Shown: piece by piece, positions 18,009 through 26,733 of the stretch | Layout of the letters: each line of letters opens with the position of its first letter | How positions within the stretch are numbered: the stretch's first letter is position 1 | Assembly (NCBI GenBank): GCA_002413745.1 | Contig: DHXP01000073.1 | Location: forward strand, 70,572-134,571 | Length of the DNA stretch: 64,000 nucleotides | Source of the DNA: Flavobacterium sp. UBA5153 | GTDB lineage: Bacteria; Bacteroidota; Bacteroidia; Flavobacteriales; Flavobacteriaceae | Direction of reading: 5' to 3' | Translations under genes and position numbers: made by a program | Notes under the pieces: generated by a model | Databases searched by the model: none | Told to the model about the DNA's origin: nothing | What the model saw: only the letters and a program-made list of their open reading frames with translations

Positions 18009-19058
18009 TTATTCAGAAACTCTGATTTCAAACATTTTATCCCAGTTTTTGCCTGTTACAAAAATGGTTTTTGTTTTCGGGTTGTATGCAATTCCATTTA
18101 AATAATCATTAGGAGTTACATTGACTAATTTTCTTAAACCTGACATATCTAAAATTCCTTCAACTGCACCATTGTTTGGATTTACAACTGCAATAGCATC
18201 CTTTTGCCAAACATTGGTGTAAATCTTACCGTTAATCCATTCTAATTCATTGACAGATTTAATTTTAGAATCACCCGAATATACATTGATATAATCAATC
18301 ATTTTTTGATTATTCGGATCCATTTTCCAAATTTTCTCCGTTTTGTCGGTTTGATAAATGTATTTACCATCATTGGTCATTCCCCAACCTTCAATGTCTT
18401 TATCGAAAGTAAAAGTCTTTTCTAGTTTCCAGTTATCAGCATTATAAATAAATCCTGTTTTTTCTTGCCAAGTTAATTGGTATAATTTATTATTTAAAAA
18501 AGTGATTCCTTCTCCAAAATATTTATCATCCAACTTCAAATTTTTGTAAATTTTCCCAGTTTTATAATCCGTTTTCAAAAGTTTAGATTTTTTATATAAT
18601 CCAATACTTTCGTATAAAGTATCTTTATAAAACTCTAAACCTTCAGTGAAAGAAGCCGTATCATGGGGAAATGTATTTATAATGGTGTATTTTAATGATT
18701 TAGGTATAATGTTTGAAACCAACTCAACTCTGGTCGAGGCTTGTGCATTTTCGCCTTCATAATATATTATGGCTTTCAAGTTTTGATACCCCAGTTTTTG
18801 GTCTTTTAATTCAAAAGATAGTTTGTCAAGTCCTTTTTTTACGGCAATTTTTTTATCGTTGGCATAGTAAACAATACTGTCCACGGTTTTTGAATTTGGA
18901 TTTAAAATCCCCAGTTCCAAAGCGTCTTGCGGCTGATATTGCTCCTTAAATTTAGATTCGTCAAAACTAAATAGAGTATTGTCACTTTTTTTTGTATCGC
19001 CACAGCTCGTCAATGTAATTCCTAATAAAATGATAGATAGGAAGTTATAATTTCTCAT
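18009..19058 (-). CDS. Glutaminyl-peptide cyclotransferase, lipoprotein
   Basis: A 349-residue protein with a lipoprotein signal (LTSC, lipidated C19). A Greek-key-like linker domain is followed from about residue 115 by a five-bladed beta-propeller. The propeller shows plant/bacterial-type glutaminyl cyclase features: TEGLEFYKDTLYES, YFGEGITFLNNKLYQLTW, EGWGMTNDGKYIYQTD, VNELEWINGKIYTNVW and DYLNGIAYNPKTKTIFVTGK. Each of these is a short motif from successive blades. The enzyme converts N-terminal glutamine to pyroglutamate, protecting exported proteins from aminopeptidases. In Bacteroidota it acts in the periplasm on type IX and other secreted proteins. It is the first gene of a likely two-gene unit with hutI. 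Confidence 0.9.
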   Translation of the reverse strand: MRNYNFLSIILLGITLTSCGDTKKSDNTLFSFDESKFKEQYQPQDALELGILNPNSKTVDSIVYYANDKKIAVKKGLDKLSFELKDQKLGYQNLKAIIYYEGENAQASTRVELVSNIIPKSLKYTIINTFPHDTASFTEGLEFYKDTLYESIGLYKKSKLLKTDYKTGKIYKNLKLDDKYFGEGITFLNNKLYQLTWQEKTGFIYNADNWKLEKTFTFDKDIEGWGMTNDGKYIYQTDKTEKIWKMDPNNQKMIDYINVYSGDSKIKSVNELEWINGKIYTNVWQKDAIAVVNPNNGAVEGILDMSGLRKLVNVTPNDYLNGIAYNPKTKTIFVTGKNWDKMFEIRVSE

Positions 19059-19112
19059 AAATTAAAATTTTAATAATGCAATATACAACGTTATTTAATA
19101 GGTGCAAAGCTC

Positions 19113-19143
19113 TTGCAAAAATATAAAAAAGATTGTATATTTG
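19113..19143 (+). promoter_or_regulatory. Promoter of the SRP RNA gene
   Basis: A TTG at 19113-19115, a 20-nt spacer and TATATTTG at 19136-19143 form a near-ideal Bacteroidota promoter. The RNA 5' end is expected a few nucleotides downstream, which matches the base of the predicted stem at 19147. Confidence 0.8.
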
Positions 19144-19146
19144 CAG

Positions 19147-19241
19147 TGGCAAGTCCTACACGACCAGCTCCTGCAAAATCCCCCAGGATGGGAACATAGC
19201 AAGGGTAAGTGGTTGAGCGGTGCGATGTAGGTCGCTTGCCA
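19147..19241 (+). ncRNA. ffs: Signal recognition particle RNA (4.5S type)
   Basis: A 95-nt RNA whose ends pair (tggcaag at 19147-19153 with cttgcca at 19235-19241). The conserved SRP S-domain loop is present: ccccaggatgggaacatagc followed by aagggtaag. This gives the GGAA-type tetraloop region and the symmetric and asymmetric internal loops bound by Ffh. The molecule lacks an Alu domain, as usual for Gram-negative bacteria. It has a strong promoter just upstream and a T run just after 19241 that ends transcription. It works with Ffh and FtsY in cotranslational membrane targeting. Confidence 0.93.
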
Positions 19242-19363
19242 TTTTTTTTATTTTAAGCAAAAGTAGTCTTCCTAACGGAAGATTTTTTTATTTTTGGACT
19301 ATACCAAAAAGAGTTAAGTAATTTAGTTTTTTATTATACCAACAATCTTTAAACTAGAAATAA

Positions 19364-20167
19364 ATGAACAAAGTAGTTCTAATTACGGGAGGTTCCTCGG
19401 GAATAGGGAAATCTATTGGTGAATTTTTGCACAATAGAGGTTTTGTAGTTTACGGAACCAGCAGAAATCCGGAGCGAGTTTTAAATTCTGTTTTTCCAAT
19501 GGTAGCTTTAGATGTTCGAAAAACGGATACAATTATTGCGGCTGTAGCCAAAATAATCGCCACTTCGGGGAAGCTTGATATTGTCATCAATAATGCCGGC
19601 GTTGGAATTACTGGTCCTTTGGAAGAAATTCCAACAGAGGAAATCAAGAATAATTTCGAGACTAATTTCTTCGGTCCAATCGAAGTGATGAAAGCGGTTT
19701 TACCACAAATGCGTTCACAAAAATCGGGTTTAATAATCAATATTACTTCTATCGCGGGTTATATGGGTTTGCCTTACCGAAGCGTTTATTCTGCTTCAAA
19801 AGGGGCATTGGAATTAATAACGGAAGCCTTGCGGATGGAAGTGAAGCCGTTCGGGATTCAGATTACGAATGTTGCTCCAGGTGATTTTGCCACCAATATT
19901 GCTTCGGGACGTTTTCATGCACCTTTAATCAAAGGTTCGGCCTATGAAATCCCTTATGGAAATACGCTACAAATGATGGACGAACACGTGGATAGCGGCA
20001 GTAATCCGAATGAAATGGCAGAGGCAGTTTATGAAATCATACAAACCAAAGAACCGAAAATTCATTATAAAGTAGGTGCTTTTATGCAGAAATTTTCGAT
20101 TATTTTGAAACGAATTTTGCCTGATAAAGTTTATGAAAAAATGCTGATGAATCATTATAAGTTGTAA
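19364..20167 (+). CDS. SDR-family oxidoreductase
   Basis: A 267-residue classical short-chain dehydrogenase. The nucleotide-binding loop [12 protein letters not shown] (8-19), NNAGVG (76-81), the catalytic Ser S129 and the YxxxK pair Y142/K146 are all present with normal spacing. The dipeptide SRN after the second strand (about 33-35) suggests NADP preference. The C-terminal part ([17 protein letters not shown]) resembles SDRs that act on lipids or steroids, but the substrate is unknown. It precedes transaldolase with about 70 bp between coding parts and may be cotranscribed; no metabolic link is evident. Confidence 0.9.
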   Translation: MNKVVLITGGSSGIGKSIGEFLHNRGFVVYGTSRNPERVLNSVFPMVALDVRKTDTIIAAVAKIIATSGKLDIVINNAGVGITGPLEEIPTEEIKNNFETNFFGPIEVMKAVLPQMRSQKSGLIINITSIAGYMGLPYRSVYSASKGALELITEALRMEVKPFGIQITNVAPGDFATNIASGRFHAPLIKGSAYEIPYGNTLQMMDEHVDSGSNPNEMAEAVYEIIQTKEPKIHYKVGAFMQKFSIILKRILPDKVYEKMLMNHYKL

Positions 20168-20235
20168 TTTTGCACCGAATTTTATGCAAACCCCAAAAGG
20201 TTATCGATTTTAACACACAATTAAATAAACAAAAT

Positions 20236-20892
20236 ATGAAATTTTTTATTGACACGGCTAATTTGGATCAAATTAGAGAAGCACAGGCATTAGGCGTTTT
20301 AGACGGTGTAACCACTAATCCATCGTTGATGGCGAAAGAGGGAATTACAGGAAAAAACAATATCTTGAAACATTATGTTGACATTTGCAATATTGTTGAT
20401 GGAGATGTGAGTGCCGAAGTAAATGCGCTTGATTTTGCCGGAATGGTAAAAGAAGGAGAAGAATTATCAGATTTGCACGAGCAAATCGTGGTAAAATTGC
20501 CAATGACCAAAGAAGGTATTATGGCTGCAAAATACTTTTCAGATAAAGGAATAAGAACGAATGTGACTTTAGTGTTTTCGGCCGGACAAGCTTTGTTGGC
20601 TGCCAAAGCTGGAGCTACTTATGTTTCTCCATTTATTGGTCGTTTAGACGATGTGTGTACGGATGGTTTGGCACTTATTGAAGAAATCAGGTTGATATAC
20701 GATAATTATGGTTATGAAACTCAAATTCTAGCCGCTTCGGTACGTCACACGATGCATATTCTTAATTGTGCAAAAATTGGGGCAGATGTTATGACTGGAC
20801 CACTTTCAGCAATTGAAGGATTATTAAAACATCCATTGACAGATATCGGATTGGCTCAATTTATTGCAGATTTCGAAAAAGGAAATAAGTGA
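20236..20892 (+). CDS. Transaldolase, small FSA/TalC type
   Basis: A 218-residue class I aldolase of the short transaldolase family. It transfers a dihydroxyacetone unit between sugar phosphates in the pentose phosphate pathway; some relatives are fructose-6-phosphate aldolases. Key marks: FIDTAN (4-9) with D6, [13 protein letters not shown] (24-36), the Schiff-base lysine K87 in VVKLPMT, and [11 protein letters not shown] (about 129-139). The frame is open 22 codons further upstream to 20170, but [10 protein letters not shown] at 20236 is the standard family start. A strong terminator follows at 20934. Confidence 0.95.
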   Translation: MKFFIDTANLDQIREAQALGVLDGVTTNPSLMAKEGITGKNNILKHYVDICNIVDGDVSAEVNALDFAGMVKEGEELSDLHEQIVVKLPMTKEGIMAAKYFSDKGIRTNVTLVFSAGQALLAAKAGATYVSPFIGRLDDVCTDGLALIEEIRLIYDNYGYETQILAASVRHTMHILNCAKIGADVMTGPLSAIEGLLKHPLTDIGLAQFIADFEKGNK

Positions 20893-20933
20893 AAAAGTGT
20901 TCAGTGAACAGTGAACAAGTTTTAAATATTAAA

Positions 20934-20967
20934 AAATCCCATCAACCTAGGCTGATGGGATTTTTTT
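20934..20967 (+). terminator. Terminator after transaldolase
   Basis: An 11-bp perfect stem, aaatcccatca (20934-20944) with tgatgggattt (20953-20963), an 8-nt loop and a T run. It lies 23 bp before the end of the converging MFS gene and may serve both strands. Confidence 0.9.
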
Positions 20968-20990
20968 ATGAGGTTAAATTCCATTGGAAA

Positions 20991-22427
20991 TTAATGTCCT
21001 CCACTTATTTTTTTGTCAAAATCGATGCCTTGAACTTTCAAAATTCCGCTTACTTTCCAAGCATAAAATGCTAAATAAGCAAAACATAAAACTCCAACGA
21101 TATAACTGCTTTGAATTCCGATACTTTCTGAAACAGTTCCCTGTAACCAACTTACAATTCCACCACCCATAATCATCATAACCAAGAAACTACTGCCTTG
21201 ACTGGTGTGTTTTCCCAGACCACTAACAGCTAAGGTAAAGATGCAAGGCCAGAGGGTACTGCAAAATAAACCAACACTTGTGAATGCATAAACACTTAAC
21301 ATTCCGCTAGTTGAAATCCCTGTCAATAGGGCTATAATTCCTAAAGAGGCAAAAATCAGCAACATTCTTGCAGGATTTCCTTTACTGGCCATATCAGCAG
21401 CAATTAATACCAAAATGATAAGTCCGTAAATATAGAAAGGTGCTAAATCGTGTTTTGCTATCGCATTAACAAATAAGAAAACACCAAAAGCCAAGTATGG
21501 AGCCAAAAACCTCAATATTTTTTGTGTTGTCATATTATCAGTAAAAGCTTCAACTGCACCGGTCCAACGACCAATCATTAAACTCGCCCAATATAATGAA
21601 ATATAAGGCGCAACATCCTTAGTTAAAAAGCCCAATTTAGTTTGCATATAAGCCGGTAAATTACTCGCTGTAGAAACTTCTACACCCACATATAAAAAAA
21701 GGGCAATCATTCCCAAAACCAATTGAGGATATTTCAAGGCTGAACTCCTTGAAGAACTTGTTTCATTCTCAACTTCAACAATAGCTGTCGGTCTTTCCGG
21801 AAGTGAAGAAAATTTCAGCATCACTGCCGCCAGTAAAAAAGCCACCCCTAATACTAAATAAGGAATCTTTACGCTTTCAATACTCATTTCGGTGTTTGTT
21901 GTGGTACTAGATCCAAAAATAGCAAAACTTACAATTAATGGCCCAATGGTAGTTCCAAAATTATTGATTCCTCCTGCCAAAGTCAATCGTTGTGAACCCG
22001 TTTTTATTGGTCCCAATGCTATCGCTAATGGATTGGCGACCGTTTGTTGCAAAGAAAATCCTAAACCAACTGTAAATAAGCCTGCTAACATTAAAGGATA
22101 TGATCCAGAATTAGCGGCTGGATAAAACAACAAAGTTCCAAGGGCAGAAATTACCAATCCCAATGCCAGTCCGTTTTTATAGCCAATTTTGTTTACTAAA
22201 TCTTGTTTCATCAATAAAGAAATCCCCATATAAATCAAGGAACCCACGGTGTAAGAAATATAAAAAGCGATGGATACAAACTGACTTTGACCTTGGGTTA
22301 AATCAAATGCTTTTTTGAATACCGGGATTAAAATATCGTTACTGGCAGCAACAAACCCCCAAAAGAAAAATACGGTTACTAAGGGAATAAATTGTCCCCA
22401 TTTGGTTTTTAAATTTTCTGAACTCAT
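20991..22427 (-). CDS. Sugar MFS transporter, FucP/NagP type
   Basis: A 478-residue inner-membrane carrier with about 12 hydrophobic helices. It resembles the FucP/GluP branch of the major facilitator superfamily: FFFWGFVAASNDILIPVFK near the N-terminus, GLGFSLQQTVANPLAIALG and LAGGINNFGTTIGPLI in the first half. This branch takes up fucose, glucose/galactose or N-acetylglucosamine (NagP) with protons. The nearby NagB fusion and GH20 hexosaminidase make N-acetylglucosamine the likely substrate, which is inference from context. It is encoded beside a LytTR two-component pair on the same strand, 163 bp downstream of the response regulator. Confidence 0.88.
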   Translation of the reverse strand: MSSENLKTKWGQFIPLVTVFFFWGFVAASNDILIPVFKKAFDLTQGQSQFVSIAFYISYTVGSLIYMGISLLMKQDLVNKIGYKNGLALGLVISALGTLLFYPAANSGSYPLMLAGLFTVGLGFSLQQTVANPLAIALGPIKTGSQRLTLAGGINNFGTTIGPLIVSFAIFGSSTTTNTEMSIESVKIPYLVLGVAFLLAAVMLKFSSLPERPTAIVEVENETSSSRSSALKYPQLVLGMIALFLYVGVEVSTASNLPAYMQTKLGFLTKDVAPYISLYWASLMIGRWTGAVEAFTDNMTTQKILRFLAPYLAFGVFLFVNAIAKHDLAPFYIYGLIILVLIAADMASKGNPARMLLIFASLGIIALLTGISTSGMLSVYAFTSVGLFCSTLWPCIFTLAVSGLGKHTSQGSSFLVMMIMGGGIVSWLQGTVSESIGIQSSYIVGVLCFAYLAFYAWKVSGILKVQGIDFDKKISGGH

Positions 22428-22590
22428 GATTGTAAATTGGTTAATGGTTTAAGGTTAATTTTTTTGCATATCTGTTATAAGACTGTAAATATATCTGTTA
22501 GCTATTATAGAAAAAAATATATTAGAAAAAATATTGTTAAATATAAACAAACAACGTTATTTGTTCAACAATGTGTAAAATTTGAGGCAA

Positions 22591-23307
22591 TTATTGCACT
22601 GTACTTTGTTCCAAAATTCTATTTTTTACATATTTACAATAATTTCGACCAATTGGTATTGTATAGGAAAGAATTTGGATTCTATTTCCTTCTATAAATT
22701 TTACTTTATCAATTGCAATGGTGTAGGATTTATGGATTCGTGCAAATCGATCCAGAGGCAGTTCCTCAGATAAAGAGGTCAACGATTTGTGTGTAATGTA
22801 GGTTTTATCTATAGTAACTACTTTTATGTATTCTTTCATTCCTTCGATAAAAAGGATTTCATCAATTGTGATTTTCACCATTTTTTTATCTACTTTAATG
22901 AAAATATGCGGATCAATTCGATGGTTTTCAATTTTAATATTGTTTTTCAAATTGAATTCAGCCGAAATCTTATTGATGCATTTGATAAATCGAGGTAAGG
23001 GTATGGGTTTTACTAAATAATCCAAAACTTCCAGATCATAACTTTCGGCAGCAAATTCTCTAAAAGCAGTAGTAATGATGATATTAGTTTTATTCTCTAT
23101 TAAACTAATCAATTCAAAACCAGTCATCATTGGCATGTTTATATCCAGAAATATGGCATCAACATTATTGTTATTTATAAATTCTAGCGCCTCTAATGCA
23201 TTGTAAAACGTACCAATAATTTCAAAATCCGAAAAATTACTAAAATAATTTCGCAAGACTTTTATGGCTAATGGTTCATCATCAATCAAAATACATTTAA
23301 TCTTCAT
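22591..23307 (-). CDS. LytTR-family response regulator
   Basis: A 238-residue transcription factor. The receiver domain (1-120) has the acidic pocket DDEP (9-12), phospho-acceptor D55 in FLDINMP and the conserved Lys in YLVKPIP. The LytTR DNA-binding domain (about 136-238) has the strand/loop features FIKVDKKMVKI, ILFIEGMKEYIKV and FARIHKSYTIA. Its start overlaps the end of the kinase gene by 11 bp, indicating translational coupling. The pair likely regulates the adjacent amino-sugar genes, but no DNA target is proven. Confidence 0.94.
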   Translation of the reverse strand: MKIKCILIDDEPLAIKVLRNYFSNFSDFEIIGTFYNALEALEFINNNNVDAIFLDINMPMMTGFELISLIENKTNIIITTAFREFAAESYDLEVLDYLVKPIPLPRFIKCINKISAEFNLKNNIKIENHRIDPHIFIKVDKKMVKITIDEILFIEGMKEYIKVVTIDKTYITHKSLTSLSEELPLDRFARIHKSYTIAIDKVKFIEGNRIQILSYTIPIGRNYCKYVKNRILEQSTVQ

Positions 23308-24349
23308 TATGAATTGGTATTTGCAAACGGATGATATAATAATTGAACTTTACTTTTTGTTCTAAAGTATAATTGTTTTTAAAAATTAATTTTAATCTCT
23401 TTTTAGTATTTATTAAACCAATACCTTTTTTGGTTTTAAAATTTTGTGAAAGTACAAAATTATTTAGTATTTCAAAATGCAATATGGAATCACCAATTAT
23501 TTTACAATTTATCTTTATTTTAAGATTATCATTATTCAAACCACCATGTTTAAAGGCGTTTTCTAGAAGTGAAATAAATAATAAGGGAGGGACCTTGACC
23601 TCATCAATATTCGATTCTATATTTATGGTCACTTCTACGTTTTCAAAACGAAGTTTTTCAATCTCTATATAATTTTGGAGATAGTCAATTTCTTTAATCA
23701 ACGGAACAAATTTAGTTCCCTGAACGTCATATAATACATATTCCATCACTTTTGAAAGCTTTATGATAACATCAGGGATTTTGTCAGAAGATTCTAATGA
23801 TAGGGCATACAAGTTATTTAAGGTATTGAAGAAAAAATGAGGTTGAATTTGATTTTTCAAATATTTTAATTTGATTTTAAATTGATTTTCTCTCAAGGCT
23901 CTGTTTCGATCCCTTTCTTTTAGCCAAGTCAGCGTTAAATAAACCGAGGATGCCATTGCAAGAACATATAATTCGCCAATGCATACTGCTACAATATGAT
24001 TGATTTCAAAAGGTTTATATTCTCTATTGGCTTCAGGCCAAATATTTTCTGAAATAATGTAATAAGTCAATCCCGTTTTCAACAAATAAATGGACATTAA
24101 ACTCAATAGTAGCGCAATAGTATATTTGAAATATTTTGATTTCAATACATACCGAGGAACCAAAACAAACAAATTGAAATAGACTAAAGGAATGTGCAGC
24201 GCAAATTCAATAATATTCGATTTAAAGGAATATTCATAATCATTAAAATAAGCTCCCCAACGAAGAAAGTTTAGTAAAAAGTACAATCCCCAAAACCAAA
24301 AATGGTTCTGAAGTTTGATGTCGAATTTCATTTCTTTTATTTTACTCAT
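23297..24349 (-). CDS. LytS/YehU-type sensor histidine kinase
   Basis: A 350-residue membrane kinase. Four hydrophobic segments (about 17-35, 48-66, 75-98 and 115-140) form the sensor. The His_kinase domain has H171 in KNQIQPHFFFNTLN, the N box at N264 in LLENAFKHGG, and the short glycine motif GIGLINTKKRL (309-319). There is no separate periplasmic domain, so the signal is probably membrane-borne or cytoplasmic. It is the first gene of the pair with the LytTR regulator and is divergent from the nagB fusion across a 408-bp region. Confidence 0.93.
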   Translation of the reverse strand: MSKIKEMKFDIKLQNHFWFWGLYFLLNFLRWGAYFNDYEYSFKSNIIEFALHIPLVYFNLFVLVPRYVLKSKYFKYTIALLLSLMSIYLLKTGLTYYIISENIWPEANREYKPFEINHIVAVCIGELYVLAMASSVYLTLTWLKERDRNRALRENQFKIKLKYLKNQIQPHFFFNTLNNLYALSLESSDKIPDVIIKLSKVMEYVLYDVQGTKFVPLIKEIDYLQNYIEIEKLRFENVEVTINIESNIDEVKVPPLLFISLLENAFKHGGLNNDNLKIKINCKIIGDSILHFEILNNFVLSQNFKTKKGIGLINTKKRLKLIFKNNYTLEQKVKFNYYIIRLQIPIHNED

Positions 24350-24757
24350 CTTTTAAAGCTCTAATTATTGTTTTAAGACAGTATAAAAACACTATCTTAA
24401 AATTATGCAACTTTAATCAATTAGTTAATAAAAAACACCTTTTTTTGAATAAAAATATGAAAAAGTATCAAAAGAACTAAAAAAACACATTATTGATTAA
24501 ATTATGTCGTTTGTTTAAAAATAGTAACTGTTGGTATAATTTATTTTTTTAGGAAAAACGTTTTAGTTAGCTTTATACCATGATTAAGCAAATAAAGCCA
24601 AAATCAATAGATTCAGTCAAAAATTATCTTTTTTTAGTTTATAAAAGACATATAAGGAATAATTTAAATAAGTTTTTATAAGAAGAATAAATCAACAGTT
24701 TATATTTGTAATATAATTAATATCAACGAAGTAAGTAAATCGAATAAAAAAAACAAA
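24350..24757. other. Divergent regulatory region between kinase and nagB fusion
   Basis: A 408-bp AT-rich non-coding region. Near the kinase start is an imperfect inverted repeat, ttttaagacagt (24371-24382) and actatcttaaaa (24391-24402), 12-bp arms with one mismatch and an 8-nt spacer. Near nagB is a promoter box at 24701-24708. I see no ORF of note. The repeat could be a binding site for autoregulation. Confidence 0.5.
24701..24708 (+). promoter_or_regulatory. Promoter -7 box (TATATTTG) for nagB-GH20 unit
   Basis: TATATTTG, 49 nt before the nagB ATG at 24758. No clear -33 TTTG is found at the standard spacing, which would suit an activated promoter. Confidence 0.55.
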
Positions 24758-26695
24758 ATGAAAAGTGCTTTAGAAATAAAATCTGATATTAGCTATAAAA
24801 GTGCCGGTAAATTTGAAGAAACAAGATTTGAAAAAATTCATAACGAAATTTTCAAAAATTCAGCAGAAGCCTCGATAATTGTTGCACACGAAATTGCGGA
24901 TTTAATTAGATCGAAACAAAAAGAAAACAAATCTTGCGTTTTAGGTCTAGCCACAGGCTCTTCGCCCATAAAAGTATATGAAGAATTAGTACGGATGCAC
25001 AAAGAGGAAGGGCTTAGTTTTAGCAATGTAATCACTTTTAATTTGGATGAATACTATCCAATGACAAAAGAGAATAATCAAAGTTATCATTATTTTATGC
25101 ATCAGCATCTATTCAACCATATTGATATCAAATCAGAAAATATAAATATTCCTGATGGAAATGTGTCTTTTGAAGATTTAAATCAATATTGTATTGATTA
25201 TGAGATGAATATTAAAAATGCTGGTGGACTTGATTTTCAATTATTAGGAATCGGACGCACGGGTCACGTTGGTTTCAATGAACCTGGTTCACACATTAAT
25301 TCAGGAACTAGAATTATTACACTAGACCACATTACCAGAGTTGATGCTTCGTTTGATTTTAATGGTATTGATTTCGTGCCAAAAAGAGCAATTACTATGG
25401 GAGTTTCGACAATTCTTAGATCTAAAAGAATTGTTTTAATGGCTTGGGGACAGAACAAAGCCGAAATAATCAAAAGAACTATCCAAGGCGAAATTACTTC
25501 TGAAGTTCCTGCAACATTTTTGCAAAATCACAGCAATACCACTTTTGTTTTAGATCAATCTGCTGCCTCAGAATTGACTCGATATAAAACACCGTGGTTG
25601 GTTGGAGAATGTATTTGGACACAGGAATTAAAAAGTAAAGCTATTATTTGGCTTTGTAAAAAAACAAATCAATCAATATTAAAACTTACAGATAGGGATT
25701 ACAACAATAATGGAATGTCTGATCTTCTTGCCTCAGGAGGTTCAGCTTATGATTTAAATATCAACATGTTCAATGTTTTGCAGCACACTATTACAGGTTG
25801 GCCAGGAGGTAAACCGAACACTGATGACAGCAATAGACCCGAAAGAGCCAATCCAGCCAAAAAAAGAGTGATACTTTTTAGTCCTCATCCTGATGATGAT
25901 GTGATTTCTATGGGAGGAACTTTTTCAAAATTAATAAAACAAGGTCACGAAGTGCATGTAGTGTATCAAACATCTGGAAACATAGCTGTTACCGATGATG
26001 AAGCACTTAAGTTTTCCGAAGTTTGTAATGATTTTGTTGGAGAAAATGAGTGTAAAATTAATTTTCAAGCAGCGATAGATTTCTTGAATAATAAAACAGA
26101 GGATCAGATTGATTCTATTGAAGTTCGAAAATTAAAAGGACTTATCAGAAGGCGAGAGTCTTATGCTGCTGTAAGATATATTGGTTTGAAAGATGAAAAT
26201 ATTCATTTCTTGGATATGCCTTTTTATGAAACAGGGAATATAAAGAAAAAACCTGTTAGTGATGTTGATATTAACATTATCGCAGATATTATTGCAAAAA
26301 TAAAACCACATCAAGTTTTTGCGGCCGGGGATCTCACTGATCCACACGGTACTCATGAAGTTTGTCTTAATGCGATTTTTGCCGCAATGAAAAAACTAAA
26401 AACTGAATCTTATATGGATGATTGTTGGTTGTGGTTGTATAGAGGTGCTTGGCACGAATGGGATATTCACGAAATTGACATGGCCGTACCATTAAGTCCA
26501 GACGAAGTTATGTTAAAAAGACATGCCATTTTGTACCATCAGTCTCAAAAAGACAGGGTGATGTTTCAAGGAAACGATTCAAGGGAATTCTGGGTAAGAG
26601 CCGAAGATCGCAACAAGAACACGGCAAAATTGTACGACGATTTAGGGCTTGCCGAATATGAAGCCATCGAAGCTTTTAAACGTTTTTATTATTAA
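24758..26695 (+). CDS. nagB: Glucosamine-6-phosphate deaminase fused to LmbE/PIG-L-type domain
   Basis: A 645-residue two-domain protein. Residues about 30-290 are NagB-like: LGLATGSSPIKVYEEL (62-77), FNLDEYYP (94-101) and GIGRTGHVGFNEPGS (164-178). NagB converts glucosamine-6-phosphate to fructose-6-phosphate and ammonia. In E. coli NagB the catalytic relay is D141-H143-E148; here the position of D141 is T168, while H170 and E175 remain. Residues about 365-610 form a LmbE/PIG-L deacetylase-like domain with the zinc motif HPDDD (377-381) and PHGTH (529-533). The second domain might remove the N-acetyl group, joining two steps in one chain, but this is inference. The GH20 gene follows after 38 bp, probably in the same operon. 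This fusion is typical of Bacteroidota. Confidence 0.9.
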   Translation: MKSALEIKSDISYKSAGKFEETRFEKIHNEIFKNSAEASIIVAHEIADLIRSKQKENKSCVLGLATGSSPIKVYEELVRMHKEEGLSFSNVITFNLDEYYPMTKENNQSYHYFMHQHLFNHIDIKSENINIPDGNVSFEDLNQYCIDYEMNIKNAGGLDFQLLGIGRTGHVGFNEPGSHINSGTRIITLDHITRVDASFDFNGIDFVPKRAITMGVSTILRSKRIVLMAWGQNKAEIIKRTIQGEITSEVPATFLQNHSNTTFVLDQSAASELTRYKTPWLVGECIWTQELKSKAIIWLCKKTNQSILKLTDRDYNNNGMSDLLASGGSAYDLNINMFNVLQHTITGWPGGKPNTDDSNRPERANPAKKRVILFSPHPDDDVISMGGTFSKLIKQGHEVHVVYQTSGNIAVTDDEALKFSEVCNDFVGENECKINFQAAIDFLNNKTEDQIDSIEVRKLKGLIRRRESYAAVRYIGLKDENIHFLDMPFYETGNIKKKPVSDVDINIIADIIAKIKPHQVFAAGDLTDPHGTHEVCLNAIFAAMKKLKTESYMDDCWLWLYRGAWHEWDIHEIDMAVPLSPDEVMLKRHAILYHQSQKDRVMFQGNDSREFWVRAEDRNKNTAKLYDDLGLAEYEAIEAFKRFYY

Positions 26696-26733
26696 AAACA
26701 GAATAATCAAGTCAAAAGTAAACAACCAAAAAT

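Noticed and set aside
20170-20235. N-terminal extension of transaldolase
   Set aside because: The family starts with [10 protein letters not shown], and the 22 extra residues begin 2 bp after the SDR stop without protein-like character.
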